The translations under genes and the position numbers were made by a program. This document shows positions 44,012 through 54,313 of a stretch of DNA of 64,000 nucleotides, in pieces. The notes beneath the pieces were generated by a model. It searched no databases and was not told the DNA's origin. It saw nothing but the letters and a program-made list of their open reading frames with translations. Every line of letters starts with the position of its first letter. Within the stretch, counting starts at the first letter, position 1. The stretch is taken from positions 2,188,842 through 2,252,841 of the forward strand of contig NZ_CH724148.1 of NCBI RefSeq assembly GCF_000153225.1, written 5' to 3'. Origin of the DNA: Polaribacter irgensii 23-P. Its GTDB lineage: Bacteria; Bacteroidota; Bacteroidia; Flavobacteriales; Flavobacteriaceae.

Positions 44012-46924
44012 ATGATTCAAGATACAGTTTTAAAGCAGCTTAATGCGTCACTTTTGGGCGAAGTGTTTTTTGATAATTTACACAAAACGTTATATGCTAC
44101 GGATGCTTCTGTATACCGAAAAATCCCGTTGGCGGTGGCATATCCAAAGAACGGAAAGGATATCAAAGTTTTAATTGATTTTGCAACAAAAAATAAAAGC
44201 ACTTTAATACCAAGAACAGCAGGTACCTCGCTAGCTGGCCAGTGTGTTGGAGATGGAATTGTAGTGGATGTTTCTAAATACTTTACAGCCATTCTTTCTT
44301 TTGATGAAACTGCAAAAACGATAAAGTTAGAACCCGGAATTGTTCGAGATTCTTTAAATGTATATTTAAAACCATTCGGTCTATTTTTTGGTCCGAATAC
44401 ATCTACTTCGAATCGGTGTATGATGGGGGGAATGGTTGGAAATAACTCTTCTGGAAGCACTTCTATAAAATATGGAGTGACGCGCGATAAAGTTTTAGAA
44501 ATTGAAGCAATTTTAAGTGATGGTAGTGAGGCTCTTTTTAAAGAAATTAGCTCTCAAGAATTTATTGCTAAAACGAAAGAAAATACCGTCGAAGGAAATA
44601 TTTACAAAGCTATTTTTGAAGAACTTTCGCTTGTTGAAAATCAAAATGAAATCAAAAAAGAATTTCCAAAAGAAATTATTCACAGAAGGAATACTGGATA
44701 TGCTGTAGATGAATTTTTAACATCTGATTTATTTGGAGGAACAGAACCTTCCATAAACGTTGCAAAATTTTTATCGGGCAGTGAGGGCACTCTTGCTTTT
44801 TCAACTTCCATGACTTTGCAATTAGATAATTTACCTCCTTCGGAAAGTATTATGGTATGCGCCCATTTTACGAGCATTCATGAAAGCTTACTCGCCACAG
44901 TAACTGCAATGAAACACAATTTATACAATTGTGAATTGATGGATAAAACCATATTAGATTGTACGAAAAGCAATCGAGAACAAGCAAAAAATAGATTCTT
45001 TTTGCAAGGAGACCCCGAAGCTATTTTAATGTTAGAAATATCGGCAAATACCATTGAAGCTGCTGAAACATTAGCAGACGCTTTAATTGCAGATTTAAAA
45101 CAACATAATTTTGGGTATCATCACCCAAAAGTATATGGAAAAGACATCTCAAAAGTACACTCCTTAAGAAAAGCTGGTTTGGGACTTTTAGGAAATATGA
45201 TCGGTGATAAAAAAGCAGTGGCCTGTATTGAAGATACTGCAGTCGCATTGGCAGATTTACCAGATTACATAAAGGAGTTTACAAAATTAATGGATAAGTA
45301 TCAGCAAAATGCTGTCTATTACGCACATGCAGGTGCCGGGGAATTGCACCTGCGTCCTATTTTAAATTTAAAGAAAAAAGAGGATGTTGTGTTGTTTCGA
45401 AAAATTACTACAGAAACGGCAGAATTAGTAAAAAAATACAAGGGATCTTTTAGTGGAGAACACGGAGACGGAATTGTACGTGCTGAGTTTATACCCTTGA
45501 TGATTGGAGAACAAAATTACCAGTTACTAAGACGTATAAAAAAAGCTTTCGATCCAAATAATGTTTTTAATAAGGGTAAAATTACAGATGCTTTTGCCAT
45601 GGATGAAAGTTTGCGGTATGAAGTAGATCGAAAAGAACCCATAATTGAAACCCTGCAAGATTTTTCTGACAATGAAGGGATTTTAAAACTCGCAGAAAAA
45701 TGCAACGGTTCTGGAGATTGCAGAAAACCAGTAGAAGCTGGCGGTACGATGTGCCCAAGTTACAGAGCAACAAAAAACGAAAAGGACACCACTAGAGCAA
45801 GAGCGAATATGCTGCGGGATGTCTTAACAAACAATACCGCTTCCAATAAATTTGATTCAAAAGAGCTTAAAGAGGTATTGGATCTTTGTCTAAGCTGCAA
45901 GGCATGTGCTTCAGAGTGCCCAAGTAATGTAGACATCGCAACAATGAAAGTAGAGTTTTTATATCAATATCAGGAAACCAATGGGTATTCTTTTAGAAGT
46001 AGCTTGTTTGCAAACAATGTAAAGTACAATAAGTTAGGAAGCATTGCACCTGCACTTACAAATGCGATTTTAAGCACTCCTATAGCCAAAGCCATTATGG
46101 GTGTTGCACAAAAGAGAAAGGTGCCTAAATTGGCAGTAAAGACATTAAAAAGCTGGTATAAAAAACAACCACAATCAGAAAATAAGAAGATTGTTTATTT
46201 ATTCTGTGACGAATTTACGAACTTCTATGACGTAGAAATTGGAAAAGATGCATTTCATCTATTTGAAAAGTTAGGTTATAACTTACAAATTGTACATCAC
46301 GAAGAATCTGGAAGAAGCTTTATTTCAAAAGGTTTCTTAAAAGAAGCGAAAGCCGTTTGCAATTTGAACGTTGCAATCTTTAAAGATATTGTTACAGAAG
46401 AAACTCCTTTAATCGGTATAGAGCCCTCCGCAATATTGACATTTAAAGATGAATACATTCGTTTGGCAGATGATAAAAAATCTGCAGAAAATATCGCCAA
46501 AAACGTGTTTACTTTTGAAGAGTTTATCGCGAAAGAGATGGCAAATGGAAACCTGCAAAAATCGCTATTCACAAAAGAGGCTAAAATACTTAAAATTCAT
46601 GGACATTGCCATCAGAAAGCGCTGTCTGGAACCCATGCAAGTTTTCAAGTTTTAAACTTTCCAGAAAATTATTCTGTAACCATTATCAATTCCGGGTGTT
46701 GTGGAATGGCTGGTTCTTTTGGATATGAAAAAGAACACTATGCTCTTTCCATGCAGGTTGGTGAAGACACCTTATTTCCAAAAATAAGGAATACACCAAA
46801 AGAAACTGAAATTGTAGCTGCTGGAACGAGTTGTAGACATCAAATTTTTGATGGAACAGAACGCATTGCAAAACATCCAATAACAATCTTAAAAGAAGCA
46901 TTATCTTTGGCGGATGCAAACTAA
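44012..46924 (+). CDS. FAD-linked oxidoreductase with Fe-S domains (D-lactate dehydrogenase/glycolate oxidase-like)
   Basis: 970 residues. Residues 1-550 are a PCMH-type FAD-binding dehydrogenase (RTAGTSLAGQCVG, FGPNTSTSNRCMMGGMVGNN, LSGSEGTLAF, FSGEHGDGIVRAEF). Residues 560-660 hold two 4Fe-4S cysteine clusters (CNGSGDCRK...MCPSYR and CLSCKACASECPSN). The C-terminus has CCG-type cysteine motifs (HGHCHQKAL, SGCCGMAGSFGYE). It is a GlcD-GlcF-type fusion that oxidises 2-hydroxyacids such as D-lactate. First gene of a coupled operon with a transporter and an aldo/keto reductase. Confidence 0.88.
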   Translation: MIQDTVLKQLNASLLGEVFFDNLHKTLYATDASVYRKIPLAVAYPKNGKDIKVLIDFATKNKSTLIPRTAGTSLAGQCVGDGIVVDVSKYFTAILSFDETAKTIKLEPGIVRDSLNVYLKPFGLFFGPNTSTSNRCMMGGMVGNNSSGSTSIKYGVTRDKVLEIEAILSDGSEALFKEISSQEFIAKTKENTVEGNIYKAIFEELSLVENQNEIKKEFPKEIIHRRNTGYAVDEFLTSDLFGGTEPSINVAKFLSGSEGTLAFSTSMTLQLDNLPPSESIMVCAHFTSIHESLLATVTAMKHNLYNCELMDKTILDCTKSNREQAKNRFFLQGDPEAILMLEISANTIEAAETLADALIADLKQHNFGYHHPKVYGKDISKVHSLRKAGLGLLGNMIGDKKAVACIEDTAVALADLPDYIKEFTKLMDKYQQNAVYYAHAGAGELHLRPILNLKKKEDVVLFRKITTETAELVKKYKGSFSGEHGDGIVRAEFIPLMIGEQNYQLLRRIKKAFDPNNVFNKGKITDAFAMDESLRYEVDRKEPIIETLQDFSDNEGILKLAEKCNGSGDCRKPVEAGGTMCPSYRATKNEKDTTRARANMLRDVLTNNTASNKFDSKELKEVLDLCLSCKACASECPSNVDIATMKVEFLYQYQETNGYSFRSSLFANNVKYNKLGSIAPALTNAILSTPIAKAIMGVAQKRKVPKLAVKTLKSWYKKQPQSENKKIVYLFCDEFTNFYDVEIGKDAFHLFEKLGYNLQIVHHEESGRSFISKGFLKEAKAVCNLNVAIFKDIVTEETPLIGIEPSAILTFKDEYIRLADDKKSAENIAKNVFTFEEFIAKEMANGNLQKSLFTKEAKILKIHGHCHQKALSGTHASFQVLNFPENYSVTIINSGCCGMAGSFGYEKEHYALSMQVGEDTLFPKIRNTPKETEIVAAGTSCRHQIFDGTERIAKHPITILKEALSLADAN

Positions 46925-48167
46925 AAACAAAGGGATGTCAATGGTTGCCTTGATTCTTGCAGGAGAGGCAATCTTTTTATTACCATTTATTCAAATGCGC
47001 ATTTTTAAGCCAGTAATTAGAGAGGCCTTTCTAATTACTGACGCTCAAATTGGGGAGGCGCAGGCGTTATATGGAGTTACTGCTTTGCTTTCTTATTTCT
47101 TTGGTGGTTTTATTGCAGACAAGTGGGAACCTAAAAAATTATTATCTATTTCTTTATTTTTAACTGCTATTGGCGGCTTTTCGATGGTCCTAATTCCCTC
47201 TATTTTCACCCTTAAAATTTTATATGCTTTTTGGGGATTTTCAACCATTCTATTATTTTGGGCATCTTTAATAAAAGCAACGAGACAATGGGGAAATAAA
47301 CACAATCAAGGTTTATCTTTTGGGCTGTTAGATGGAGGAAGAGGTTTTTTTGCCGCACTAATAGGTTTATTTGGAGCCTCCATATTAACCTATTTTTTCC
47401 CAGAAAAGGGTCTGGAAGTTACCTATAGTAATAAGGTAGAAACACTACAGTTTATCATTGGGGCCAATACAATTATTGTGTTTTTGGTTGCTTTGTTAGT
47501 TTGGAAAGCACTTCCAAAAGATCCGATACAGTTTGAAACGGGAACCGCCTTTCATTTCGACTTTAAAACAGCTTTTTCTTTAATGAAGAAGAAAAAAGTA
47601 ATTTTTCACTCTTTGATTATTTTTTGTGCGTATTCTTCTTACAAACTTACAGAAGTATATGGAACCTATGCAAAAGACGTTTGGAAATATTCTTTAGAAG
47701 AAGCTACTTACTTTGCAGTTTTCATTCAATTATTAAGACCTATTGCCGCCATTCTTGTTGGCTGGATAGCAGACAAATACATTCCTTCTAAAATTATAAT
47801 ACCTAGTTTCGCGGTCCTTATTGTAACATCTACAATTCTAGGCTTTGGTTTTTTTAACACCCAAGCGGTATTTTTATCGTTTTTAGTTTTTATCTTTATG
47901 GCGTTGGGAACGTATTCTTTAAGAGGATTGTATTTTGCTATTATTGAAGAAGCAAAAACACCTATTCAAATGACAGGAACTCTAGTTGGAGTCATTTCGG
48001 TAGCCGGTTTTACACCCGATATTTTCATGTCACTATTTATGGGATATATGCTAGGAGAAAATCCAACACTAATAGAATACCAACATTTATTTACAACATT
48101 TACAATTATTCCTATTATTGGTTTGTTGGCCGCTCTAGGATTTAGAAAAAGCATATCAAAGTTATGA
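46914..48167 (+). CDS. MFS transporter
   Basis: 417 residues, twelve hydrophobic helices, with the loop 2-3 motif GGFIADKWEPKKLL, similar to the MFS consensus GxxxDRxGRR, repeated in the second half as GWIADKYIPSK. The start codon lies 11 bases inside the dehydrogenase gene, so the two are co-translated. Organophosphate/organic-acid antiporter-like members occur in this group; with its neighbours a carboxylate such as lactate is a reasonable but unproved substrate. Confidence 0.85.
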   Translation: MQTKNKGMSMVALILAGEAIFLLPFIQMRIFKPVIREAFLITDAQIGEAQALYGVTALLSYFFGGFIADKWEPKKLLSISLFLTAIGGFSMVLIPSIFTLKILYAFWGFSTILLFWASLIKATRQWGNKHNQGLSFGLLDGGRGFFAALIGLFGASILTYFFPEKGLEVTYSNKVETLQFIIGANTIIVFLVALLVWKALPKDPIQFETGTAFHFDFKTAFSLMKKKKVIFHSLIIFCAYSSYKLTEVYGTYAKDVWKYSLEEATYFAVFIQLLRPIAAILVGWIADKYIPSKIIIPSFAVLIVTSTILGFGFFNTQAVFLSFLVFIFMALGTYSLRGLYFAIIEEAKTPIQMTGTLVGVISVAGFTPDIFMSLFMGYMLGENPTLIEYQHLFTTFTIIPIIGLLAALGFRKSISKL

Positions 48168-49165
48168 GTAAAAAAAAGAAGTATGTAGCCGATGAAAATC
48201 GCTATGAGAAGATGAACTATCGAAGAACTGGAAACAGTGGCTTATTGTTGCCTGAGATTTCACTGGGATTGTGGCATAATTTTGGAAAAGAGGATAATTT
48301 TAAAAATGCTAGAAACCTTTTAAAATGTGCTTTCGATCACGGAATTACGCATTTTGACATGGCAAATAACTATGGTCCTCCTCCAGGATCTTCAGAAAAA
48401 AATTTAGGTAAAATATTAAAAAATGATTTTCGTTCTTATCGTGACGAACTCGTTATTTCTACCAAAGCCGGTTACGGAATGTGGCCCGGACCTTATGGAG
48501 ATTTAGGATCCAAGAAGTTTCTAGTGGCCAGTTTAGATCAAAGTCTGCAAAGAATGGGTTTAGAGTACGTTGATATTTTCTATCATCACAGGCCTGATAC
48601 CGATACTCCTTTGGAAGAAACCATGGGAACTTTGGATTTAATGGTACGGCAAGGAAAAGCCTTGTATGTTGGCATTTCGAACTATCAACCTGAAGAAGCA
48701 GAAAAGGCTTTTAAAATATTAAAAGATTTAGGAACTCCTTGCTTGTTGCATCAACCAAATTATAATTTACTAAATAGATGGGTTGAGGACGGTCTATTGG
48801 ATTTGCTTGAAAAATCTAAAATTGGTGCTATCTGTTTTTCTCCTCTAGCTCAGGGCATGTTGACCGACAAATACCTTCATGGTTTGCCTAAAGATTCAAG
48901 AGCTGTAAAAGACAGTCCTTTTTTGAACACATCTCAAGTTCTTGAAATGCTGCCTAAAATTAAAGGATTGAATGAAATTGCGAGGAATAGAAGCCAAACC
49001 CTTGCACAAATGGCCATTTCTTGGATTTTAAAAGACCCAAGAATTACATCTGTCTTGATTGGTGCTAGTAAAACTGAACAGATTATTGACAGTGTAAAGG
49101 CAATCGAAAACACAAGTTTCACAGAAAAAGAATTGCAGTTAATCAATGAAATTTGCGAGCTTTAA
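48164..49165 (+). CDS. Aldo/keto reductase (YghZ/MgrA-like)
   Basis: 333-residue TIM-barrel NADPH-dependent reductase. The catalytic Asp and Tyr occur in HFDMANNYGPPPGSSE, Lys in VISTKAGYGMWPG and His in IFYHHRPDTDTPLEE; C-terminal VLIGASKTEQIIDS binds NADPH. The GPPPGSSEKN segment is typical of E. coli YghZ, an L-glyceraldehyde-3-phosphate/methylglyoxal reductase. ATGA overlap with the MFS gene. Together the three genes could take a reactive aldehyde or ketoacid to hydroxyacid and beyond. Confidence 0.9.
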   Translation: MSKKKKYVADENRYEKMNYRRTGNSGLLLPEISLGLWHNFGKEDNFKNARNLLKCAFDHGITHFDMANNYGPPPGSSEKNLGKILKNDFRSYRDELVISTKAGYGMWPGPYGDLGSKKFLVASLDQSLQRMGLEYVDIFYHHRPDTDTPLEETMGTLDLMVRQGKALYVGISNYQPEEAEKAFKILKDLGTPCLLHQPNYNLLNRWVEDGLLDLLEKSKIGAICFSPLAQGMLTDKYLHGLPKDSRAVKDSPFLNTSQVLEMLPKIKGLNEIARNRSQTLAQMAISWILKDPRITSVLIGASKTEQIIDSVKAIENTSFTEKELQLINEICEL

Positions 49166-49980
49166 GAGCTCCAGAATTCACGCTGCTTATTGAGCACCGC
49201 TTCCTCGTTCAAATACTCTTCTGCATCTTTTGGAGATAAAACTTTTAAGAACGAGGGATGTTGCTCAATTGCAAATTCTATTTTTGTAATAATATCTGCA
49301 ACCTCTTCATTTTCATAATCGATTTCTAAAGGCTCTTTAATTACGATTGATTGTAAAACATTTCGTTTTTTTATGCGCAATCCTTTTTTGTCAAAAGAAC
49401 GTCTAAAACCGTCTATCACAATTGGTACTACAACAGGCTTATAGGTTTTAATAATGTGAGCGGTTCCTCTCCTAATAGGCTTAAATGGTGTTGTTGTGCC
49501 TTGTGGAAAAGTAATTACCCAACCATCATTTATTGCTTTACCAATGTTAGAAATATCAGAATTCTTTACTTGCCTATTCACATTTTTTCCCGAATTACGC
49601 CAAGTTCTGTCTATCGAAACGGAACCCGCATAGGCAAATATTTTTGGCAATAACCCAGATTTCATAGTTTCTCCGGCAGCAACATAATATACGTTTAATT
49701 TCGGATTCCATATATAGCCAATATTTTTTATAGAATCATCTCTTCCACATAAAGCCGCATTGAAAACATGGATCATCGCAGCAACATCTGCAAAATACGT
49801 CTGATGGTTTGAAATAAAAAGAACGTTTTTTTCTGGCAAGGCTCTTATAACATCTGAACCTTCTATCCTTAAACTATTAAATTTTCGATACCTGGCATGT
49901 GAAACTACGCCACAAGCTCTAATTATGATCTTTTTTAAAAATAAAATATGGCCAAAAGGATTTCTTTTTATTAAAGGCAT
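49162..49980 (-). CDS. plsC: 1-acyl-glycerol-3-phosphate acyltransferase-like
   Basis: 272 residues from the ATG of MPLIKRNPFG; a TTG 16 codons upstream is in frame but lacks support. Acyltransferase motifs: NHQTYFADVA (HX4D), SIDRTWRN and FPQGTTTPF (motif III, with Gln in place of the usual Glu in PEGT). Likely acylates lysophosphatidate or another glycerolipid at the inner membrane. The stop overlaps the convergent AKR gene by four bases. Confidence 0.82.
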   Translation of the reverse strand: MPLIKRNPFGHILFLKKIIIRACGVVSHARYRKFNSLRIEGSDVIRALPEKNVLFISNHQTYFADVAAMIHVFNAALCGRDDSIKNIGYIWNPKLNVYYVAAGETMKSGLLPKIFAYAGSVSIDRTWRNSGKNVNRQVKNSDISNIGKAINDGWVITFPQGTTTPFKPIRRGTAHIIKTYKPVVVPIVIDGFRRSFDKKGLRIKKRNVLQSIVIKEPLEIDYENEEVADIITKIEFAIEQHPSFLKVLSPKDAEEYLNEEAVLNKQREFWSS

Positions 49981-50029
49981 TGTGTATGGGTGGTTGTTTA
50001 ATTGCTTATTAGCAAATCTACAAAACAAA

Positions 50030-50668
50030 TCATTTAAAAGAACACTTTAAAAGTTCTTTAATTTCCGAAAGCATCATCGCTGTTGCTCCCCAAACGGCGT
50101 AGCCGTTTAACATAAAGCATGGTACAGTTCTATTATCCATATAAGTGTTGGTAATATTTACAGTAGCGAGAGTCGCATCGTCTAATAAATCTGAGACTAA
50201 AACTTCAATTATCTCAGCAACTTCATAGTTCCTTAAAAAAGAAGGCATGGTTTCTGTACTTCCTATAAATGGCGTCGCTAAAAAATTACTCGGAGGAATA
50301 TAGACTGGAGTTAACACTCTTACAATTTCTACAGATCCTGGAGAGATTCCAACTTCTTCATAGGTCTCTCTTAAAGCTGTTTCCTGCAGTGTGGTATCTT
50401 CTTTGTGTATCTTACCTCCAGGAAAGCTTATTTGTGAAGAATGTGTGCCCTTATAATTTGCTCTTTTAGTTAGTAGGAAAACGGCTTGTTTCTTTTTATT
50501 GGGATAAAAAATTGCCAGCACCGCAGCTTTTTTAGGATTGTAAGCAGCTATTTCATCAATATTATATTTCAAGCGAACGGAGGGTGCCAATTTTAGCTGT
50601 GCTGTCAAACCACCTATTTTTTGAGTTTTAAGCACAGCTATTTTATTTTTGAATTGACTAAATTCCAC
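50030..50668 (-). CDS. NUDIX hydrolase, CoA pyrophosphatase type
   Basis: 212 residues, GTG start. NUDIX box GGKIHKEDTTLQETALRETYEEVGI spans G...ETALRETYEEVG and is preceded by the CoA-specific signature GTHSSQISFPGG (NuCoA motif), so the expected reaction is hydrolysis of CoA or short acyl-CoAs to phosphopantetheine and ADP. Immediately upstream of plsC in the same direction, with only 49 bases between, probably co-transcribed. Confidence 0.9.
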   Translation of the reverse strand: MEFSQFKNKIAVLKTQKIGGLTAQLKLAPSVRLKYNIDEIAAYNPKKAAVLAIFYPNKKKQAVFLLTKRANYKGTHSSQISFPGGKIHKEDTTLQETALRETYEEVGISPGSVEIVRVLTPVYIPPSNFLATPFIGSTETMPSFLRNYEVAEIIEVLVSDLLDDATLATVNITNTYMDNRTVPCFMLNGYAVWGATAMMLSEIKELLKCSFK

Positions 50669-50981
50669 TTTGCATAAATATTTTAGTAATCCAATTCTTT
50701 TTTAAGTCAACATTTAATTTTTGCATGATAGATAAATAAGATTAGTGCAATTCACTCTTTAATGCTGCACTGCCGAAAGAGCACTTATTTTACGTGTATC
50801 TTGTAAACAGTTTTATTTGATGATCGCAAGAATTAAAATCAAAAAATAAAGAAATGTTCGTTTTAAATAGGCCTTCTTTTGTAAAGAAGCGTTTCTTACT
50901 AAAGATATAATTTCAATCCTATGTAAAATTACAGCTAAGACATTTTAAAAATAAGAGCGTGCTCTAAAATTTACACAGCAA
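50669..50981. other. Intergenic region, about 310 bases
   Basis: AT-rich, between two minus-strand genes. No gene, terminator or clear promoter seen. Confidence 0.5.
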
Positions 50982-51293
50982 CTAATCCTTGTTCTTAAAT
51001 AAAAAACCCAATCCTAACCTGCTTAAAAATTTTTTTTCAAAAGCCCAGAAAAATTTAAATTGTCCGAATAGCCAACCAATAATTGGCAAAGTTAATTGAT
51101 AAATTGGAAAAATTAATAAGATTCTCAATGGCCAATAAATAAAACTAGAAATCGTTTCAGGATTCAGTCCAAAAAAAGTTGTAATTGGTTTTGCAACCCA
51201 AGTTGCAAAAGAACCGTTAAGTGCAAATACAATAAATATCGCAAGAAAAGACCAATTATTATCAATGTTCCAACGTTGTTTTAATTTTTCCAT
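50982..51293 (-). CDS. Small membrane protein, DUF6787-like
   Basis: 103 residues starting WNIDNNWSFLAIFIVFALNGSF after a short basic lead. Two or three membrane helices (FLAIFIVFALNGSFATWVA, PLRILLIFPIYQLTLPIIG). Known to me as a flavobacterial DUF6787 family with unknown function; often close to lgt or yidD as here. It starts 7 bases after the lgt stop. Confidence 0.75.
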   Translation of the reverse strand: MEKLKQRWNIDNNWSFLAIFIVFALNGSFATWVAKPITTFFGLNPETISSFIYWPLRILLIFPIYQLTLPIIGWLFGQFKFFWAFEKKFLSRLGLGFLFKNKD

Positions 51294-51300
51294 AAAAATC

Positions 51301-52158
51301 TTAAGCTTGTTTTTTTGATTTTCTCAACATAAGCCAAATTCCAATTAGTACTAAAGGTATACTCAATACTTGTCCAGTATTTAATGGGCTAAAAAGCCAC
51401 TCTTGTCCCCTCTTTTGAACTTGTGGCTCTTTTAAAAATTCAATGATAAAGCGCAAAGACCACAAAACTAACATAAACAATCCAAAAAGAAAACCAATTT
51501 GCTCTTTTTTAGTTGTTTTCCAATATATAAACCACATTACTAAAAACAAGGCGAGATAACTAAAAGCCTCATACAACTGCGTAGGATGCCTCGCAGTTGT
51601 TTCTCCGGCTGCTTTAAAAATTACACCAAAACTAGTACCCGTCTCTTTTCCATAAATCTCTGAATTAAAAAAATTTCCAAACCGAATAAAAAAGCCTGCC
51701 AACGCGACCATAATAGACAGTCGATCTAATATAAAAAGCCAAGGTTTGTTTAAGTGCTTTTTCGCGTAAAAAAACATAGCAATTGGAATACCTATCGCTG
51801 CACCATGACTTGCAAAACCCGTAAATCCTGTAAATTTCCACCCTTTAATAAAGCCGAATAAAAAATCTGAGCTACTTTCTTTTATTGGTAAGAATATTTC
51901 TAGGAGGTGTTGTTGATAATAATCCCAACTATAAAAGAAAACATCTCCCAAGCGCATCCCTATCAGCATGGAAAGAAAAACATACATAAATAACGGATCT
52001 ACTTTTTCTAAGGGAATTTTATCTTCTACATAAATCTTCTTCATAAAATGAAGCCCTAATAAAAAAGCAGTTACGAACATTAAACTATACCACCGAATTA
52101 CAAAAAAACCTAAATCAATTCCGATCGAAGGGTTCCACTCTATTGCTAAAAAACTCAT
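51301..52158 (-). CDS. lgt: Prolipoprotein diacylglyceryl transferase
   Basis: 285 residues, seven membrane helices. Lgt signatures: RLGDVFFYSWDYY, SHGAAIGIPIAMF, the invariant RFGNFFNSEIYGKETG and RHPTQLYEAF with the essential His. Transfers diacylglycerol from phosphatidylglycerol to the lipobox Cys of the many lipoproteins coded in this window. In operon with the DUF6787-like protein. Confidence 0.97.
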   Translation of the reverse strand: MSFLAIEWNPSIGIDLGFFVIRWYSLMFVTAFLLGLHFMKKIYVEDKIPLEKVDPLFMYVFLSMLIGMRLGDVFFYSWDYYQQHLLEIFLPIKESSSDFLFGFIKGWKFTGFTGFASHGAAIGIPIAMFFYAKKHLNKPWLFILDRLSIMVALAGFFIRFGNFFNSEIYGKETGTSFGVIFKAAGETTARHPTQLYEAFSYLALFLVMWFIYWKTTKKEQIGFLFGLFMLVLWSLRFIIEFLKEPQVQKRGQEWLFSPLNTGQVLSIPLVLIGIWLMLRKSKKQA

Positions 52159-52310
52159 AATAATTATATTGTATTTGAACGCATGTCGTCTCTAATTAAT
52201 TTTATTTCTTTTTAACAAATTTGCCGCGCTTTACATTTTGTATTGGCACGCCTTTTAGGCTGATTACAATCTTTATTGCTTTAAAAATAAATACACTTTT
52301 TTACTGTTTG

Positions 52311-52532
52311 CTAAGGTACTGGATCATAACCACTGCCACCCCAAGGGTGACATTTAAATATTCTTTTTAGAGCCAACCAGCTTCCTAAGAAAAAACCGTG
52401 CTTTTGAAGTGCCTCTATAGCGTAGTGAGAGCAAGTTGGGCTGTATCTGCAAGTTGATGGGGTAAAAGGGGATATTGCCACCTGGTAAAAACGCACCAAT
52501 AAAATAAACGGGTATGCTATTATTTTTTTCAA
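52311..52532 (-). CDS. yidD: Membrane protein insertion efficiency factor
   Basis: 73 residues, TTG start immediately after the cysS stop. The YidD core is complete: [26 protein letters not shown] and [18 protein letters not shown], with the conserved cysteines. Aids YidC-dependent membrane protein insertion. Confidence 0.95.
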   Translation of the reverse strand: MKKIIAYPFILLVRFYQVAISPFTPSTCRYSPTCSHYAIEALQKHGFFLGSWLALKRIFKCHPWGGSGYDPVP

Positions 52533-52533
52533 T

Positions 52534-54012
52534 TTAGTTCAATGAAAATGTAGTCCCATCTTTTCCATCTTTTAATTGAATGCCCAATTCAATTAATTCA
52601 TCTCTAATTTGATCAGACAACGCCCATTCTTTATTTTCTCTTGCTTCTTTCCTCAATTTTATTAACAACTCAACCACTCCATTTGTCTTTTCCGAATGGT
52701 GTGACAGAACTTCGTTTGTAAGTCCTAAAACGTCAAACACAAAAGTATTTAAGGTTTCTTGTAATACGCCTAAATCAGTCGCTGTTATGCTTTCTTTTTG
52801 CTCTTTTATTTGATTGATTATTTTTACCGCTTCAAACAAATAAGAAATTAACACAGGCGTATTAAAATCGTCGTTCATTGCAGCATAACAAGATTTTTTC
52901 CATTTTTCGACATCAAAAGAGGACACCGAACTGGTAGCTAAATTTTCTAAAACATTAACAGCTTCCATCAATTTTGAATGGCCTTTTTCTGAAGCTTCTA
53001 GGGCAGCTCCTGAAAAATCTAGAATACTCCGATAATTGGCTTGCAAATTAAAAAAACGCACCACACTTGCAGAAAATGCCTTTGGTAAAATATCGTTCTC
53101 TCCAGTCAATATTTCATTGGGTAAAATAAAATTCCCTGTAGATTTTGCCATTTTTTGTCCGTTTAACAGCAGCATATTTGTGTGCATCCAATAGTTCACT
53201 GGTGTTTTTCCACTGCATGTTTTTGATTGTGCTATTTCACATTCATGATGTGGAAACTTTAGATCCATTCCACCTCCGTGAATATCAAATTGCTCTCCCA
53301 AATATTTGGTACTCATTACAGAACATTCTAAGTGCCATCCAGGAAAACCTTCACTCCAAGGAGAGGGCCATCGCATAATATGCTTTTCTTCGGCCTTTTT
53401 CCAAAGTGCAAAATCTTGTGGATTCTTCTTATCTGACTGCCCGTCTAAACTTCTAGTATTGTGGACTAAATCTTCTACTTTTCTTCCTGAGAGAATGCCG
53501 TAGTGCTCTTTTTTATTATATGCTAAAACATCAAAATACACAGATCCGTTTACTTCATATGCGAATCCTTTGTTAACAATGTCCTTGATCATTTCTATTT
53601 GTTCTACAATATGACCCGTTGCTGTTGGCTCTATACTTGGCGGTAAAAAATTATAATTTTTAAGAACATTGTGAAAGTCTACCGTATAGCGCTGCACAAC
53701 CTCCATGGGTTCTATCTTTTCAATACGTGCTTTTTTAGCAATCCTGTCCTCACCTTCATCTGCATCATTTTCTAAATGACCTGCATCTGTAATATTACGC
53801 ACATAACGTACCTTGTACCCCAAGTGTAATAAATATCTAAAGACAATATCAAAAAACATAAAAGTCCGCACGTTGCCTAAGTGCGCATTGCTATATACTG
53901 TGGGACCACAGACATACATTCCAACATATCCTGCAGTTATGGGCTTAAAATCCTCTTTCTTTTTAGAGAGAGAATTGTATACTTTTAATTGATTTTCTTT
54001 ATAGCGTTCCAT
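52534..54012 (-). CDS. cysS: Cysteinyl-tRNA synthetase
   Basis: 492 residues. Class-Ia synthetase: zinc/active-site [17 protein letters not shown] (HIGH-like HLGN), WHLECSVMS and [15 protein letters not shown] zinc ligands, KMAKSTGNF (KMSKS-like loop), and a DALR-type helical tail. Charges tRNA-Cys in the cytosol. Confidence 0.97.
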   Translation of the reverse strand: MERYKENQLKVYNSLSKKKEDFKPITAGYVGMYVCGPTVYSNAHLGNVRTFMFFDIVFRYLLHLGYKVRYVRNITDAGHLENDADEGEDRIAKKARIEKIEPMEVVQRYTVDFHNVLKNYNFLPPSIEPTATGHIVEQIEMIKDIVNKGFAYEVNGSVYFDVLAYNKKEHYGILSGRKVEDLVHNTRSLDGQSDKKNPQDFALWKKAEEKHIMRWPSPWSEGFPGWHLECSVMSTKYLGEQFDIHGGGMDLKFPHHECEIAQSKTCSGKTPVNYWMHTNMLLLNGQKMAKSTGNFILPNEILTGENDILPKAFSASVVRFFNLQANYRSILDFSGAALEASEKGHSKLMEAVNVLENLATSSVSSFDVEKWKKSCYAAMNDDFNTPVLISYLFEAVKIINQIKEQKESITATDLGVLQETLNTFVFDVLGLTNEVLSHHSEKTNGVVELLIKLRKEARENKEWALSDQIRDELIELGIQLKDGKDGTTFSLN

Positions 54013-54313
54013 TGAAAAAGTGACTGATTACAGCCGATAAAGATAGACACTTTATTAAGAATACAGAAATTGAACACAGGGGAAATTTTAGAAAACGGAA
54101 AAATAGATTCAAACTGTAAAGCACCTTATTTTTTTAAAATTAAAGTTTGGATTATTTATTTGATGAAACCAAATTCCATCCTCTTTAAAATGAACGCAAA
54201 AGTCTATTTTTTTATTTTAAAGAAATGTGGCATTTTTGATCACAGATCTAATTGCCTTGTTAGTTATTGAATTTCTAATTTATTATCTTTAAATTTACGT
54301 ATTAATATTTATC
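54013..54313. other. Intergenic region, 301 bases
   Basis: Divergent gap between cysS and meaB. Very AT-rich; a near-consensus TATCTTTA lies about 25 bases before the meaB ATG. A 66-codon frame at 54070-54270 shows no coding sign and is not called. Confidence 0.45.

Noticed and set aside
54070-54270. 66-codon frame between cysS and meaB
   Set aside because: No recognisable feature and background composition.
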